A stretch of 64,000 bases of DNA from assembly GCA_051294375.1 (NCBI GenBank), contig CM119266.1:110678-174677 (forward strand), read 5' to 3'. A program made the position numbers and the translations under genes. Source of the stretch: Paraspadella gotoi (taxonomy: Eukaryota; Chaetognatha). Shown piece by piece: positions 23,541-34,770 of this stretch (positions are counted from its first letter, which is position 1; every line of letters starts with the position of its first letter). The notes below the pieces were generated by a model. That model did no database searches. It saw only the letters and a list, made by a program, of their open reading frames with translations, and was not told the DNA's origin.

Positions 23541-23745
23541 GTTAGTGACAGAACCGTTCAATATAAGCAGTCCCTGAGCTTCGGATCAGGCTGTAACACC
23601 ATGTTACAGGCGGGTTAAGCGCCCCGTTCCTGGTAGGCGACCACCGGGCTAGAACCCCGGACCTTTGGGTTGGGAGGCGAATGACTTGCCTTCGGCACCA
23701 ATGGCCGCTGATGAACGGTTGGTGAATTTTAGTCCACCATACATC
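23541..23745 (-). repeat. SINE-A copy 1 (tRNA-derived)
   Basis: On the minus strand it has a tRNA-like head with a B box (GGGGTTCTAGCCCGG) and then a conserved body: CGGGGCGCTTAACCCGCCTG, GTGTTACAGCCTGATCCGAA, TCAGGGACTGC. It is about 200 bases. The same element occurs at 24.4, 27.3 and 62.6 kb. Confidence 0.8.
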
Positions 23746-23784
23746 CCCCCCTCCCATAGGGAGAAGTCTGTTGTGTCTATTCAG

Positions 23785-24271
23785 TAAGGCATAGTGAAAG
23801 TTACATACGAAAATTCTAAAAGTCAATTATGAACAACATACCATCAGTGAACATTAATTTGTAAAAAAAATTAATTTTATGTTCAAAATAGGCTTTACTT
23901 AATTTTGATTGCCTTCACCTGTCCTCACAATCTGACCACTATCCTTTACTCAATTCTTTGTTGGAAACTCTCTCTCTCTCTCTCTCTCTCTCTGTAACTC
24001 AATGTTAAAGAGAAAAACTTGATTATTGTCAAAGCACTGATGAAGACTCTAAAATGCAGAGTCGAAACATGTCTGTCAAAAACTGTCATAAAATCCGTTG
24101 TCAAAACAAATAAAAATTGTTTTTCTCCTAATGCCCAAAAACAACGAAAATCGAAAGTCTATACATAATATAAATTTTTTTTATACATAAATGTTCATAA
24201 GTATAATATTGTTCGTTCCTCACTTTTAGAATTTTAATTAAAGTTAAACTTAGGAATTTTACTACGCCTTA
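23785..24271 (+). mobile_element. MITE with perfect 8-bp target duplication, carrying a nested hammerhead element
   Basis: Ends TAAGGCATAGTGAAAGTT and (inverted) TAAGGCGTAGTAAAATTCC. The 8 bases CTATTCAG occur immediately outside both ends (23777-23784 and 24272-24279). The interior matches the element at 28.33 kb but is interrupted at about 23.91-24.17 kb by a PLE-2-type 3' end. No coding sequence. The 8-bp duplication points to the hAT superfamily. Confidence 0.85.
24033..24077 (+). ncRNA. Hammerhead-ribozyme-like motif 3
   Basis: Core CTGATGA, stem II GACTCT/AGAGTC with a 7-base loop, GAAA, ATGTC. Stem I is short (GCA with TGT, including a G-T pair). It belongs to the element nested inside the MITE. 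Confidence 0.6.
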
Positions 24272-24404
24272 CTATTCAGTGAATTGTTTTTGTCGGTGGA
24301 AAGTTGGTCACCAAGTTGAGGTATGTTGCCTGATGTGTTGATGGCGGAAAGTGCATCGCCAGGTTGAAGCATGTCGCCTGAAAGTGTTGTTGTTGCCGTT
24401 GTGT

Positions 24405-24571
24405 TCGGAAGTCGGGCTGTAACACCATATTACAGGCGGGTTAAGCGCCCCGTTCCTCTTAACTGGTAGGCGACCACCGGGCTAGAACCCCGGACCTTTG
24501 GGTTGGGAGGCGAATGACATGCCTCCGGCACCAATGGCCGCTGATGAGCGGTTGGTGGATTTTAGTCCACC
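24405..24571 (-). repeat. SINE-A copy 2 (tRNA-derived)
   Basis: Close match to copy 1, with the same B box and body and a slightly longer insert (CCGTTCCTCTTAACTGGTAG). The 3' tail (upstream on the plus strand) is shorter. Confidence 0.8.
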
Positions 24572-24579
24572 ATACTCCC

Positions 24580-25470
24580 TTTCGTATTTCGTACGTTAAT
24601 TAACGCTGGTGACTCGTCCTCAGAATAAGCCCCTTTGCTCCTGTCCGATATTGTTTTCTAATAATTTGTTATTGTTATAGCTATCTCAAAAGAGAAACCT
24701 TCACAGCAATATATTTTTATTAGGCACTTGTTTAGTAAAGTTTGGTTTGTGTTTGTTAACTATCTCTTTTCAAAGTGTTAAAAACTCTTCATTTGCATAT
24801 TGCAGTAAATCATAATGAAGTGGAAATTCAAACAAAAAATACATGGATCAAAATGTAATATGAAAATTTCAGAGCTATTTCAAGATGAGAAGCCATATCT
24901 AAATTTTTAACTTACTATGATCGCACACTTTTATAAAACTTAATTGTAATTTATAATAATTTTTATTTAAAAAAAAAGGAAAGTCCCAGCCAAAACTATA
25001 AAAGCGTAGTAGTTTTTATATAAAAATGCGTGACGCCAACGACAACGACGACGACGACGTCACTAAGAAAAAATCCTAAATCATTATATCAATAAAAATG
25101 AAAAGAAAGAAACAAAAGTGAGAAGAGCTAAAATGCGGGATAAAAAAGTCTTTTTCTGTTGCCGTCGGTTTGATTAGACTTCACAAGAATGAAGATTATT
25201 TTTTATTTGAAAAATATTCAATCTGAGTGAGATCTCGTTAAGCGATTTGCCCTTAATTGCTTTTTCGGGTTTTATCTCTTTTTATAATTCCCTCATTTTT
25301 TTTTATTTTATCGCGTCGAAGGAAAAAAAATGACATTAATGCAGTGAATGAATGAATCTGTTGTGAATAAATTACCGGCGTGAATGTATGCCGCTTTTTT
25401 TTTAACCCGCGAAGAAGAGTAACGCTCTCTTTGGTCCCATGAAACTTAAAGCTAATCAAATTTACGAATT
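24580..25470. other. Intergenic, no gene recognised
   Basis: AT-rich. A stretch near 24.95-25.06 kb (AAAGTCCCAGCCAAAACTAT, CGACGACGACG) recurs inverted near 29.36-29.46 kb, so it is another dispersed repeat. Confidence 0.5.
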
Positions 25471-25599
25471 ACAGAGAGAGAGAGAAAGAGAGAGAGAGAG
25501 ATGCAGAGGAGATGGAGAGAAAGAGAGAGAGAGAGAGAGAGAGATGATTAACGACTGCCTTGTATTTCGGAGATAACGTCATTAAACGAGAGACAGACT

Positions 25600-28080
25600 A
25601 ACGACCCGACTCTTTTTTTTCTCTGTGGATTTTTACTCTCGCTCGTTCTACTTCTCTCCTTCATTCTTTTTTATTTCTTTTTTTCGGTTCTACTTCTTTC
25701 CTTCATTCTTTTTTATTTCTTTTTTTTCGGTTCTACTTCTTTCCTTCATTCTTTTTTATTTCTTTTTTTCGGTTCTACTTCTTTCCTTCATTCTTTTTTA
25801 TTTCTTTTTTTCGTTTCTTTCTTCTTTCCTTCATTATTTTTTTTCCCTTTTTTTTCGTTCTTATTCCCCTTATTCGTTAACCTCTTTTTTCCCTTTTTTA
25901 TTTTAAACCTTTTTTCCTCTATTTTGTTAACAATCTTTTGACACGATTTTTTACTACTTTTTATTACGTTTTCGATTTCAATAATTAATTTTCGAGCCGT
26001 TAAAACTTTGCTTTTTTTAAGCCTTTTTTTAAATTCAAAATTAACAAACAGTTTTTAGTGCATTTAATAATATAGGAAAAGAAATAAAAATAGTGGGAAC
26101 CGCAGCCCCTCACTCTCGGCCGAGCGTCTCTTGTCGCTCTCGAAAATCTGTCTTCCTTTTCAGACTCACAGAGACTCACAGAGACTCACAGAGACAAGCG
26201 TTCTTTCACTCGAGGTTCTTTACCCGTTTTTTTTTCTAGTCGCTTGTCACCTGAGTCGGTCTGACGTCTCGTTCCCCTCTCTTTATTTACCTTCTTCCTT
26301 TTTCTCTTTTCCCTTTTTTCTCTCTTTTTTCTTTCCATTATAACTCCACCTTTTTCCATGACCGGATTTTTTTTCTTTTCTCGAGATGTCAGTCTGTCTG
26401 TCAACTGAGTCGATTTGACGTGAATATCCTGCTCAATATTTCGGCTCAATTTTCTCACTTCTCTCACCATTCCCTTTTTCCTTCCTCCCGTCTAGGTTCA
26501 CTTTCCCTCCTCTGTATTTCTTTCTTTCTAACGTCCTTCTTTCCTCTCTTTTCTTTTTCATTTCCTTTCCTCCTATTTTTTCTTTCCTTTTCCTCCCCTT
26601 CTCTTTCCTCCATCTCCTCCACGTTCTCTTATCTTCCTCGTTTTCGAATCTCTCAACAGATTTCTCTCTTTCTTTTCTTTTTCCTCCTTTCCTCTATTCT
26701 TTTCTTTTTCCTCTTTTCCTCTTTTCTTTTCTTTTTCCTCCTTTTCTCTATTCCTTTCCTTTTTTCTCCTTTTCCTCCATTCTTTTTTTCCTCCTTTTCC
26801 TCCATTCTTTTTTCCTCCTTTCCTCTATTCTTTTTCTTTTTTCTTCTTTTCCTCTATTTTTTTCTTTTTCCTCCTTTCCTCTATTCTTTTTTCTCCTTTT
26901 CCCTTTTTTCTTTTTTCTTTTTTCTCCTATTCTTTTTTCTTTTTTACTCTATTCTTTTTGTTTTTCCTCCTTTCCTCTTTTCTTTTCTTTTTTCTCCTTT
27001 CCTCTATTTTTTTTTCTTCTTTCCTACATTTTTTTCTTTTTCCTCCTTTCCTCTATTCTTTTTCTTTTTCCTCCTTTCCTCCTTTTCTATATTCCTTTAC
27101 TTTTCCTCCTTTCCTCTATTCTTTTTCCTCTTTTCCTCTTTTCTTTTTTCTTTTTCCTCCTTTCCTCTATTCTTTTACTTTTCCTCCTTTCCTCTATTCT
27201 TTTTCCTCCTTTCCTCTTTTCTTTTTTCTTTTTCCTCATTTCCTCTTGTAGCGGTATTATTTCATACCCCGTTACTCGTCCGAGAATCAGCAGCACCTAT
27301 GGCGCCGGAGGTAGCACGAGCTCCTCCCAACCCAAAGGACTCGGGTTCGCGCCCTGCTGATTCACACAAGTAAAAGCGGGACGGGGCGTCTAACCCACCT
27401 GTAGTGACGGACAACAGCCCGATCCGAAGTTCGGGACCTTGTGTGCAACGGATGGTGAACTGCTCGCGGCATCGTCTTCCACACTCTATTCTTTTACTTT
27501 TTCCTCCTTTCCTCTATTCTTTTTCTTTTTCCTCCTTTCCTCCTTTTTTCTATTCTTTTACTTTTCCTCCTTTCCTCTATTCTTTTTCCTTATTTCATCT
27601 TTTCTTTTTTCTCTTTCCTCCTTTCCTCTATTCTTTTACTTTTCCTCCTTTCCTCTATTCTATTTCCTCCTTTCCTCTTTTCTTTTTTCTTTTTCCTCCT
27701 TTCCTCTATTATTTTACTTTTTCCTCCTTTCCTCTATTTTTTTCCTTCTTTCCTCATTTTTTTCTTTTTCTTCCTTTCCTCTTTCCTTTTTTCTTTTTCC
27801 TCCTTTCCTCACTCCCTCCTTCACCTTTTTCCCTGTCATCTCTTCTTTCCAACGCTCATTTTTCTCTATTATTTCCCGCCCAGCTTCCTCCTCCTCTTCC
27901 TCCCCCTCCTCCTCCTGCCCTTTTTCTTCTGACCCTTTTTCCCTTCGCTTCTACCCATTGAGTAGATACTAACCTCGACGTGCCTCCTCCTCTCAAGCTC
28001 CATCAGACTCGTGAGCTCGTGATCTCTCGGCGTCGACCTGAAAGAAGCCTTACCTTTCACTTACCAACTCTAAATCCTGC
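25600..28080 (+). repeat. 2.4-kb polypyrimidine tract
   Basis: Plus strand almost entirely C and T. It is built of degenerate units such as TTTTCCTCCTTTCCTCTATT and, at 25.63-25.85 kb, TTCTTTCCTTCATTC repeats. Long Phe/Ser open frames (for example 26420-27373 and 27404-27961) are compositional and I do not call them genes. SINE-A copy 3 interrupts it. Confidence 0.9.
27264..27470 (+). repeat. SINE-A copy 3 (tRNA-derived), plus strand
   Basis: Head with TCCTCCCAACCCAAAGGACT and the B box CTCGGGTTCGCGCCCTG, then the body GGGACGGGGCGTCTAACCC, CAGCCCGATCCGAAGTTCGG. More diverged than the other copies. It is inserted in the polypyrimidine tract. Confidence 0.75.
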
Positions 28081-28162
28081 TCATCTTACCTATCGCTCTT
28101 TTTCTCTCTTGTTTACCTGATTCCGTTACTACTATTCTCACCCCCTTTTCTAGGCTCCTTTA

Positions 28163-28165
28163 CTT

Positions 28166-28212
<47 letters not shown>
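28163..28212. repeat. (CT)n microsatellite
   Basis: About 50 bases of pure CT. Confidence 0.95.
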
Positions 28213-28216
<4 letters not shown>

Positions 28217-28324
28217 CTCTATTAGGTACAAATTTTCTGTAACAAGCGAATGCATATTTTACTAAGTTGCGCGTGCCGTTTTGTACGTCTTTTGTTTAAT
28301 GGAACTAATTTTACATGTGTACGT

Positions 28325-28910
28325 TAAGGCGTAGTGAAAGTTACATACGAAAATTCTAAAAGTCAATTATGAACAACATACCATCAGTGAACATTAATTT
28401 GTAAAAAAAATTAATTTTATGCTTTTTAATTTTCGCAGTAGGCTATATTTATATATAGTACTATCCTTATAAATCGAAAAATTTCAAAATAGGCTTTTCT
28501 TAATTTTGATTGCAGATTTGAATTCCTCGTCAAAAGTTGATAAAAGAAATTATAAATCATTTTTAAAAATTCTTTCATTAGGTGGGTTAAAAATTAAAAA
28601 AACTATATTTAATATATAAAAAGTTAATTTTCAGCTTAAAATATAGCTTTTTCTAATTTTTGACCCACTTAATGAAGGAATTTATCAACTTTTTATGACG
28701 AATCCAAATCTGCAAAAAAATCTTAAAAAAAACTGTATTGAAATTTTAACATTTATTGGTTTAGTACTAGTATAAAAATGGCCTACTGCGTAAATTGTAA
28801 AATTTATTATAAATTTTTTTATTATATAAATGTTCATTAGTATAATGTCGTTCGTTCCTCACTTTTAGAATTTTAATTAAAGTTAAATTTGGAAATTTTA
28901 CTACGCCTTA
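28325..28910 (+). mobile_element. MITE with perfect 8-bp target duplication
   Basis: Ends TAAGGCGTAGTGAAAGTT and (inverted) TAAGGCGTAGTAAAATTTCC, with inner shared word AAAATTCTAAAAGT on both sides. GTGTACGT lies directly outside both ends (28317-28324 and 28911-28918). It is 586 bases with no coding sequence. It is the same family as 23785-24271. Confidence 0.9.
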
Positions 28911-28919
28911 GTGTACGTA

Positions 28920-29560
28920 TCGATGGACGTTCGTGAGAGAGTCTTGATTGAAAGCTTCCGGGTTCTTGATGTCATCAAATTGTAATAGGGATGTAGGCCT
29001 TTACCCATAATACCCTATTAGGATACAAAGATAAGAGAGCTTGTGTATTGAATGAATGAATAAGTTTTATATTGGTTTTACCAATTTAGTAAAACAGTTT
29101 AAACCACATTTGGTTTTTACAGCCACTTTTGAAAACGAACTACGTGTGAAATAATTTTTTCAAAAATCACCCTTTCAATAAGGCGGAAGACGAACCTCTC
29201 CGTCAAACCCTCTTCCTCATACCCCCCGGTGTCACACCCTGCCACGCCCTCCGTGACGACGTCGCCTTTCGATCATTCCTCTTCTTCAGCTTCTTTTATA
29301 TTTTTATCGAGCCTACCGGCGAAGCCGGTTCAGGCTCGATATTGATTCAGGTCAGCTTCTTTGTGACGTCGTCGTCGTTGTCGTCGGCGTCACGCTGTTT
29401 TTATATAAAAACTACTCCGCTTTTATAGGTTTGGCTGGGACTTACCATTTTTTTTTAAATAAAAATTATTATGAATTATGATAAAGTTTTACAAAAGTGT
29501 GCGACCATAGTAAGTTAAAAATTGCTTTGATATTTTCTTATTACATTTGGATTTAAGTAT
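28920..29560. other. Intergenic, no gene recognised
   Basis: Contains CGAGCCTACCGGCGAAGCCG and its near-inverse GGCTTCGCCGGTAGGCTCG (29309-29335), a GC-rich imperfect hairpin, and the inverted counterpart of the 24.95 kb repeat. No exon recognised. Confidence 0.45.
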
Positions 29561-29565
29561 TTTTT

Positions 29566-29680
29566 AGTCGAATCTGCTTATCAGCAGATCCCGACTCTAT
29601 AACTCACTTTGTCGGTCCGTCGGTCCGCCCCCTCAATATTGTCGGGCACACTTAAATCATGTCAGAACATCGAATTATGA
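29566..29680 (-). mobile_element. Hairpin-terminated repeat end (copy 3)
   Basis: Inverted copy. The hairpin is at 29566-29596 with one A-C mismatch in the stem, followed by TCACTTTGTCGGTCCGTCGG and CCCTCAATATTGTCGGGCAC. Confidence 0.55.
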
Positions 29681-29742
29681 TTAATTATGCTTTAGCGAAA
29701 ACAAAGTTTAGAGTTTGTACTACAACGATTTTTATTTAATAT

Positions 29743-29786
29743 AAACAGACATGTTTCGACTCTTGTTCGAGCCTTCATCAGTGTTT
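29743..29786 (-). ncRNA. Hammerhead-ribozyme-like motif 4
   Basis: Minus strand: AAACA, CTGATGA, GGCTC/GAGTC with one G-T pair, GAAA, ATGTC, TGTTT. It is identical to motif 5 in the opposite arm of the palindrome. Confidence 0.7.
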
Positions 29787-29822
29787 GACAGACTATCAAA
29801 AACTTTTGCAAAAGTAAATGTG

Positions 29823-29824
<2 letters not shown>

Positions 29825-29882
<58 letters not shown>
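29825..29882. repeat. (GA)n microsatellite in PLE-2
   Basis: Inverted counterpart of the CT array at 31.28-31.33 kb in the other arm. Confidence 0.95.
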
Positions 29883-29884
<2 letters not shown>

Positions 29885-31296
29885 AGTTAAAGTTTCCAAC
29901 AAAGTGGTGAGACAGAATAGTGGTCAGAGGTGGAGGACAGGTGAAGGCAAGGACAGATTGAGTGAGTTTTTGAAAAGAAAGTGAAATGGTCAAACAGAGA
30001 GAGAGTGAGAGAGAGAGAGGTAATATGATACATTTGTGCAATGTACAACAAAGATATAAGTTTTTAAAGTGGAAATAACAATTAGCTAAATAATAAATTA
30101 AATTAAAAGTAGAATTTGAAATATGAAATGAGAAAAAATACATTTGTTAGGGATAGTTAAGTTAAAGAGAAGAAAGGATGAAATGTAAGAGATAAGATAG
30201 AGCTCAAAATGAGCTGGCCCCCTTGTGGAGCAAAGGAGAGACATGGACGATGTGGTCAGGTCATTAGCGCGTCAATGGTTGAGAGGAGAGTGTTACTGAG
30301 CTGGTAAATGCCGGGCTGGGGATCGTTCCTTGTGGGAACATTCCTAGTGCTACTCTTATGTCTCTCTGGCCTGTTACGCTTGCTGACTGCCCTCTTCTCA
30401 CCTGCTGGTGAGATAGGTGGGTGTCCGTTCTTTCTGCTTTGCGGCAGGAGTGGTGGACTCCTCTCCTTCGAGACGATTCCTTCGATCTACCTCCAAGCTA
30501 TGATTCGCTTATCAAAAGCGTGGTGAAGGCCCCGCCTCCACCACGTCCGCACAATGACTCCCCTACCTCCACTCAACGAGGCAGGCGGAGACCCTTGCGC
30601 AGGCAATGGACAGGCGATGCCTCTCCTTCAAATGCAGCAACTCAGTCCCTCTCTCTGTGGACCGAGCATCGCCCAAAACGACGGCTGCAGGAGGAGGGAG
30701 AGGAGTCCACCACTCCTGCGCGAAAGCAGCAAGAACGGACACCCACCTATCTCACCAGCAGGTGAGAAGAGGGCAGTCAGCAAGCGTAACAGGCCAGAGA
30801 GACATAAGAGTAGCACTAGGAATTTCCCACAAGGAAACAATCCCCAGCCCGGCATTTACCAGCTCAGTAACACTCTCCTCTCAACCATTGACGCACTAAT
30901 GACCTGACCACATCGTCCATGTCTCTCCTTTGCTCCACCAAGGGGGCCAGCTCATTTTTGAGCTCCTATCTTATCTCTTACATTTCATCCTTTCTTCTCT
31001 TTTACTTAACTATCCCTAACAAATGTAATTTTTCTCATTTCATATTTCAAATTCTACTTTTAATTTAATTTATTATTTAGCTAATTGTTATTTTCACTTA
31101 AAAACTTATATCTTTGTTGTACATTGCACAAATGTATCATATTACCTCTCTCTCTCTCACTCTCTCTCTGTTTGACCATTTCACTTTCTTTTCAAAAACT
31201 CATCAATCTGTCCTTGCCTTCACCTGTCTCACCTCTGACCACTATTCTGTCTCACCACTTTGTTGGAAACTTTAACTCTGTCTCCTCTCTCTCTCT

Positions 31297-31345
<49 letters not shown>

Positions 31346-31376
31346 TTACTTTTGCTAAAGTTTTTGATAGTCTGTC

Positions 31377-31420
31377 AAACACTGATGAAGGCTCGAACAA
31401 GAGTCGAAACATGTCTGTTT
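31377..31420 (+). ncRNA. Hammerhead-ribozyme-like motif 5
   Basis: AAACA paired with TGTTT in stem I, CTGATGA, GGCTC/GAGTC with loop GAACAA, GAAA, ATGTC. A complete core with the family-wide extra A before stem II. Confidence 0.7.
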
Positions 31421-31544
31421 ATATTAAATAAAAAATCGTTGTAGTACAAACTCTAAACTTTGTTTTCGCTAAAACACCAAAACACAACGAAACGAAAGGA
31501 ATACCACTTATGATTAATTATGCAAAAAAAAACGATGTGTCCGT

Positions 31545-31625
31545 CTCGTCTGTCTGTCTGTCTGTCTGTCTTGTCTGTTCTGTCTGTCTGTCTGTCTGTC
31601 TGTCCGTCCGTCCGTCCGTCCGTCC
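31545..31625. repeat. CTGT/CCGT tetranucleotide repeat
   Basis: (CTGT)n passing into (CCGT)n. The same repeat appears next to several copies of the hairpin-terminated element. Confidence 0.9.
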
Positions 31626-31899
31626 CACCTTAGCAAAAAACTTAATAGCCAAAATTGAACACTTTTTATATCTTCTAGTTCTCTTTAAAATTTTTATTCC
31701 TTTTACTATTAAATCGATTTTCAATGTAACTTTTTGAATTAGTTTCATTTGGTTGTTGCACTGAAGCTTTTAAATATTTATTAATATATAATAATTATAT
31801 AAAGTTTTGACGGAATTGTGCCAGTAGAAATGAGTTAGATGGAAAAACATAAGTCACATTTACTTGAATCTTTAATATTAATGATTACTAATAAATGTT

Positions 31900-32242
31900 T
31901 TAATTAATTAATTAATGTGAAAAATGATAATTAAAAAATCTTAAAAGCATAAAGATCGTCGTAATTGCATAAAAGAGAGAGAGAGAGAGAGAGAGAGTGA
32001 GAAGAGAGAGAGAGAAGGAGACATAAAATAAAATAGAGGATATTTGTTTTTTTTGATAAAATGTAAACAAAACATATTTAATAACTGTCCTAACCAATTT
32101 TAAGGACATCGATGATGATAAGTTGAATATAAATTTAAAAATTAATTATTACATTTTAAAATTAATTAATTAATTAATTAATTAATCGATTAATTAATTA
32201 ATTATCGTAGGCAGATCCGACATTGTTTGCTCAAACTTGTTT
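31900..32242 (-). repeat. AATT-rich dispersed repeat, minus copy
   Basis: Inverted counterpart of 13971-14345, with the GA array, TAAGGACATCGATGATGATA, the AATT palindrome and TTTGCTCAAACTTG. Confidence 0.75.
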
Positions 32243-32773
32243 TTGAATTTCCACTTCATTATGATTTTCTGCAATAATGCAAATGAGATTATAGTACTCA
32301 TTATTAAATATCCAAAAGTAGTATATAGAAATGCCCTTTAATCTTATTTACATATTACAGTATATAATATTGAAGATGAAATTCCAAAAAAAAATTTGAA
32401 ATGTATTTTAAAAATGGGAAATCAAAGGACCTTTTTAATGAGAAGCTATATCTTAATTTTAATACAAATAAAAATAAAATCTTTTACAAGCTAGGATTGG
32501 AAAAAATTGTAACAATTTCCAATTGTAAACAATTGTAACTTTTTTTTCCTTTCTTTTATTTCTTTAAATTTCTCTCAGTTGCTGCCTTTTCTGAACCCTT
32601 TAAAAACGAGTTCAGGCTTTGCAGTGATTGTACAACTACCTTCCAGCGGCTGTCCAGCTTTCTCTCTTTCTCTCTCTGTCTGTCTGTTTCTTTATTTCTC
32701 TTTCTGTCTCTCTCTGTCTCTCTGTCTCTGTCTTTCTCCCTCTCTCTGTACGATCTCTTGCCTGATCGTTTTT

Positions 32774-32880
32774 AGTCGGATCTGCTTATCAGCGGAGAGA
32801 GCGAGCTCTATTAACTCACCTTGGGGTGTCCAGTCGGTCCGCGCCCCCTCAATATTGTCGGCACACACTTATATTCATGT
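32774..32880 (-). mobile_element. Hairpin-terminated repeat end (copy 4, degraded)
   Basis: AGTCGGATCTGCTTATCAGC, then the second arm is altered. CCCCTCAATATTGTCGGCAC and a CCGT tract follow. Confidence 0.45.
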
Positions 32881-33539
32881 CAGAACAATCGCTTAATACA
32901 ATTACTGCAAAATTGAGTTTCGTGCTGTCGTCTGTCCTGTCCGTTACCGTCGTTCCGTCCGTCGTCCGTCCACCCGTTAGTCAAAAACTCCTAGCATTAC
33001 TCCGGTTAGTATGAGGGTTGTTGGATATGGAATTTTTGTGTGCTGGAGTAGGAAAACTGTGTATGAGACGTTGGATATGAAGTATTCGAACGGGAATACG
33101 TGCGAGCCAGGATGGGTTTATATTGAAATCAAAAAATATTAATTCACATATTTGACGGCCCAATTGCTCACGTGAGTGGACTAGGGCAATTACCGACTTG
33201 AATTTGATATGATGGTAGGAAAGCACTGTGTGGATTGGCTGATTAATAAGATTTCAGATAGAATCGGTGCGAGTTGAAATGAGTTAAAATAGAAAAAAAC
33301 CAATAAGTACATATTACTGAAGTCTTTTAACCTAAATTTACCTCATAATGTATTATTTTATCTAAAAATTGGATACTAAATCGAAATAGGAATATTTTGT
33401 GTAGACTGGGTAGGAGAAAGTATGTGCATATAAAGCTGGGAATTAAATTTTTGCGGATGGTAGATCGTAGGAGGATGGGAAAAAAGAGTTCAAAAATTGC
33501 AAAACCAAAGTAACGTTTGGCGTCCAGATCGGGCGGGAC

Positions 33540-34085
33540 GGAGGCAGAGCGTTCCGCGCGCGGAATAAAATGTTCCAGTACGCCGCGGAGTCACCGGCGG
33601 AACCACCCCCCTCCGCGATCGGAGACGGGCCCAAATATAGGGAAACAAAAGTATTACAACTCGATTCAGCTCGACGAAAGAAAAGGGGGTAAAAAAGGGG
33701 GAACAATTCGGTATCCGTCTTAATTCTTTTAACATTAGCACATGTTTTAGAGAGAGGAAAGTCGTTGCCTCACCTTCTCCTAAGAAACGGTTTCACACCG
33801 TTTTTAACCTCCCTCGCCGATTGGGGTTTTTTTTGATGATTATACTCACGATTTTTATATCTTTAACCTCGAAAATTCAAAAGAATTTCAATTTCAACCT
33901 GCGCTTTCTTGATGAACAAACATCTTATCCTCCGGTTCCTCCGTCGCCGAACATGTTGTTGATAAAACATAGGAACTTCGCCGAACACCTGGTTCCAAAA
34001 CAACTAGAACGTTATTTACAATAAGAGACTAACAGTCAGCCAACGTGAATCGACAACTAGCAGAGGGCAACAAACAGCGACACTA
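33540..34085 (+). repeat. 430-bp dispersed repeat, copy 2
   Basis: Homologous to 20945-21385 but with many one-base insertions (for example AAAGTATTACAACTCGATTC against AAAGTTTTACAACTGATTC). Confidence 0.75.
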
Positions 34086-34181
34086 TATATTTGACATCGT
34101 TTCTTAAAGAAGTTTCTCTTATTTCATCGCAGTTGGCCTGCTGATTGTGATGCCAGAGTGAGTTGATTGATTGATGTGATT

Positions 34182-34500
34182 GACCAAATTATGCAAATTG
34201 ACAAAAATATGCAAGAGCTGTGCACCACATTATGACTCAGTTGACCAACATTGATGCTAGTTGAAGACACAACATTCTCAGAGTTCTCCCTAAATGTATG
34301 CCAGTTGACCAAATTATGCCGGTAGACCGAATTATTTTAATTGATCAAATTATGTCAGTTGACCAAATTATGTCAGTTGACCAAATTATGTCAGTAGACC
34401 AAATTATGTCAGTTAACCAAATTATGTCAGTTAACCAAATTATGTCTGTTGACCAAATTATGCAAGTTGATTAAATTATGCAAGTTGACCAGGTTAGCTT
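34182..34500. repeat. 19-bp minisatellite, second array
   Basis: Units of CAGTTGACCAAATTATGT type, the same as at 142-460, followed by the same flank. Confidence 0.85.
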
Positions 34501-34770
34501 ATTACCACTTAATTTTCGATTGACCTGGAATTTTGTATGTGAGTAGAAAAGTGTGTGATTGAACAGGAAACCAAGTTTCGATGGAATCTTTTGAGTAGAA
34601 ATGAGTTTAAATGAAAAAAAAACAAAAAACCTGTTTCACTAATTGATTATGATTCTTTTTCCTTTTATATTAAATGTAGACATTGTGATTTGACTTTCTT
34701 TTTTGCTATTTAAAATAGTTTAGAGATGAAACGAAAAATTCGTTGTAATAGCAATTTTTATTTTTTATTA

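Larger units (their letters stand above)
29693..31470. mobile_element. PLE-2 palindrome: two copies joined head to head
   Basis: A 1.8-kb imperfect inverted repeat centred near 30581. The arms run from about 29693-30480 and 30690-31470. Both outer ends carry a hammerhead-like motif pointing outward and the words GTAGTACAAACTCTAAAC. Inner matching words include TTTACCAGCTCAGTAACACT and ACCTATCTCACCAGCAGGTG. The 200-base centre is single-copy here but homologous to 17.34-17.56 kb. The structure matches an inverted partial copy attached to a longer copy, as in Penelope-like elements. Frames such as 30421-30765 (about 115 codons) read through the centre and have no recognised domain. Confidence 0.8.

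Noticed and set aside
26420-27373. 317-codon open frame rich in Phe, Ser and Leu
   Set aside because: It lies in a polypyrimidine minisatellite where all such frames are open. No motif, splice context or codon pattern.
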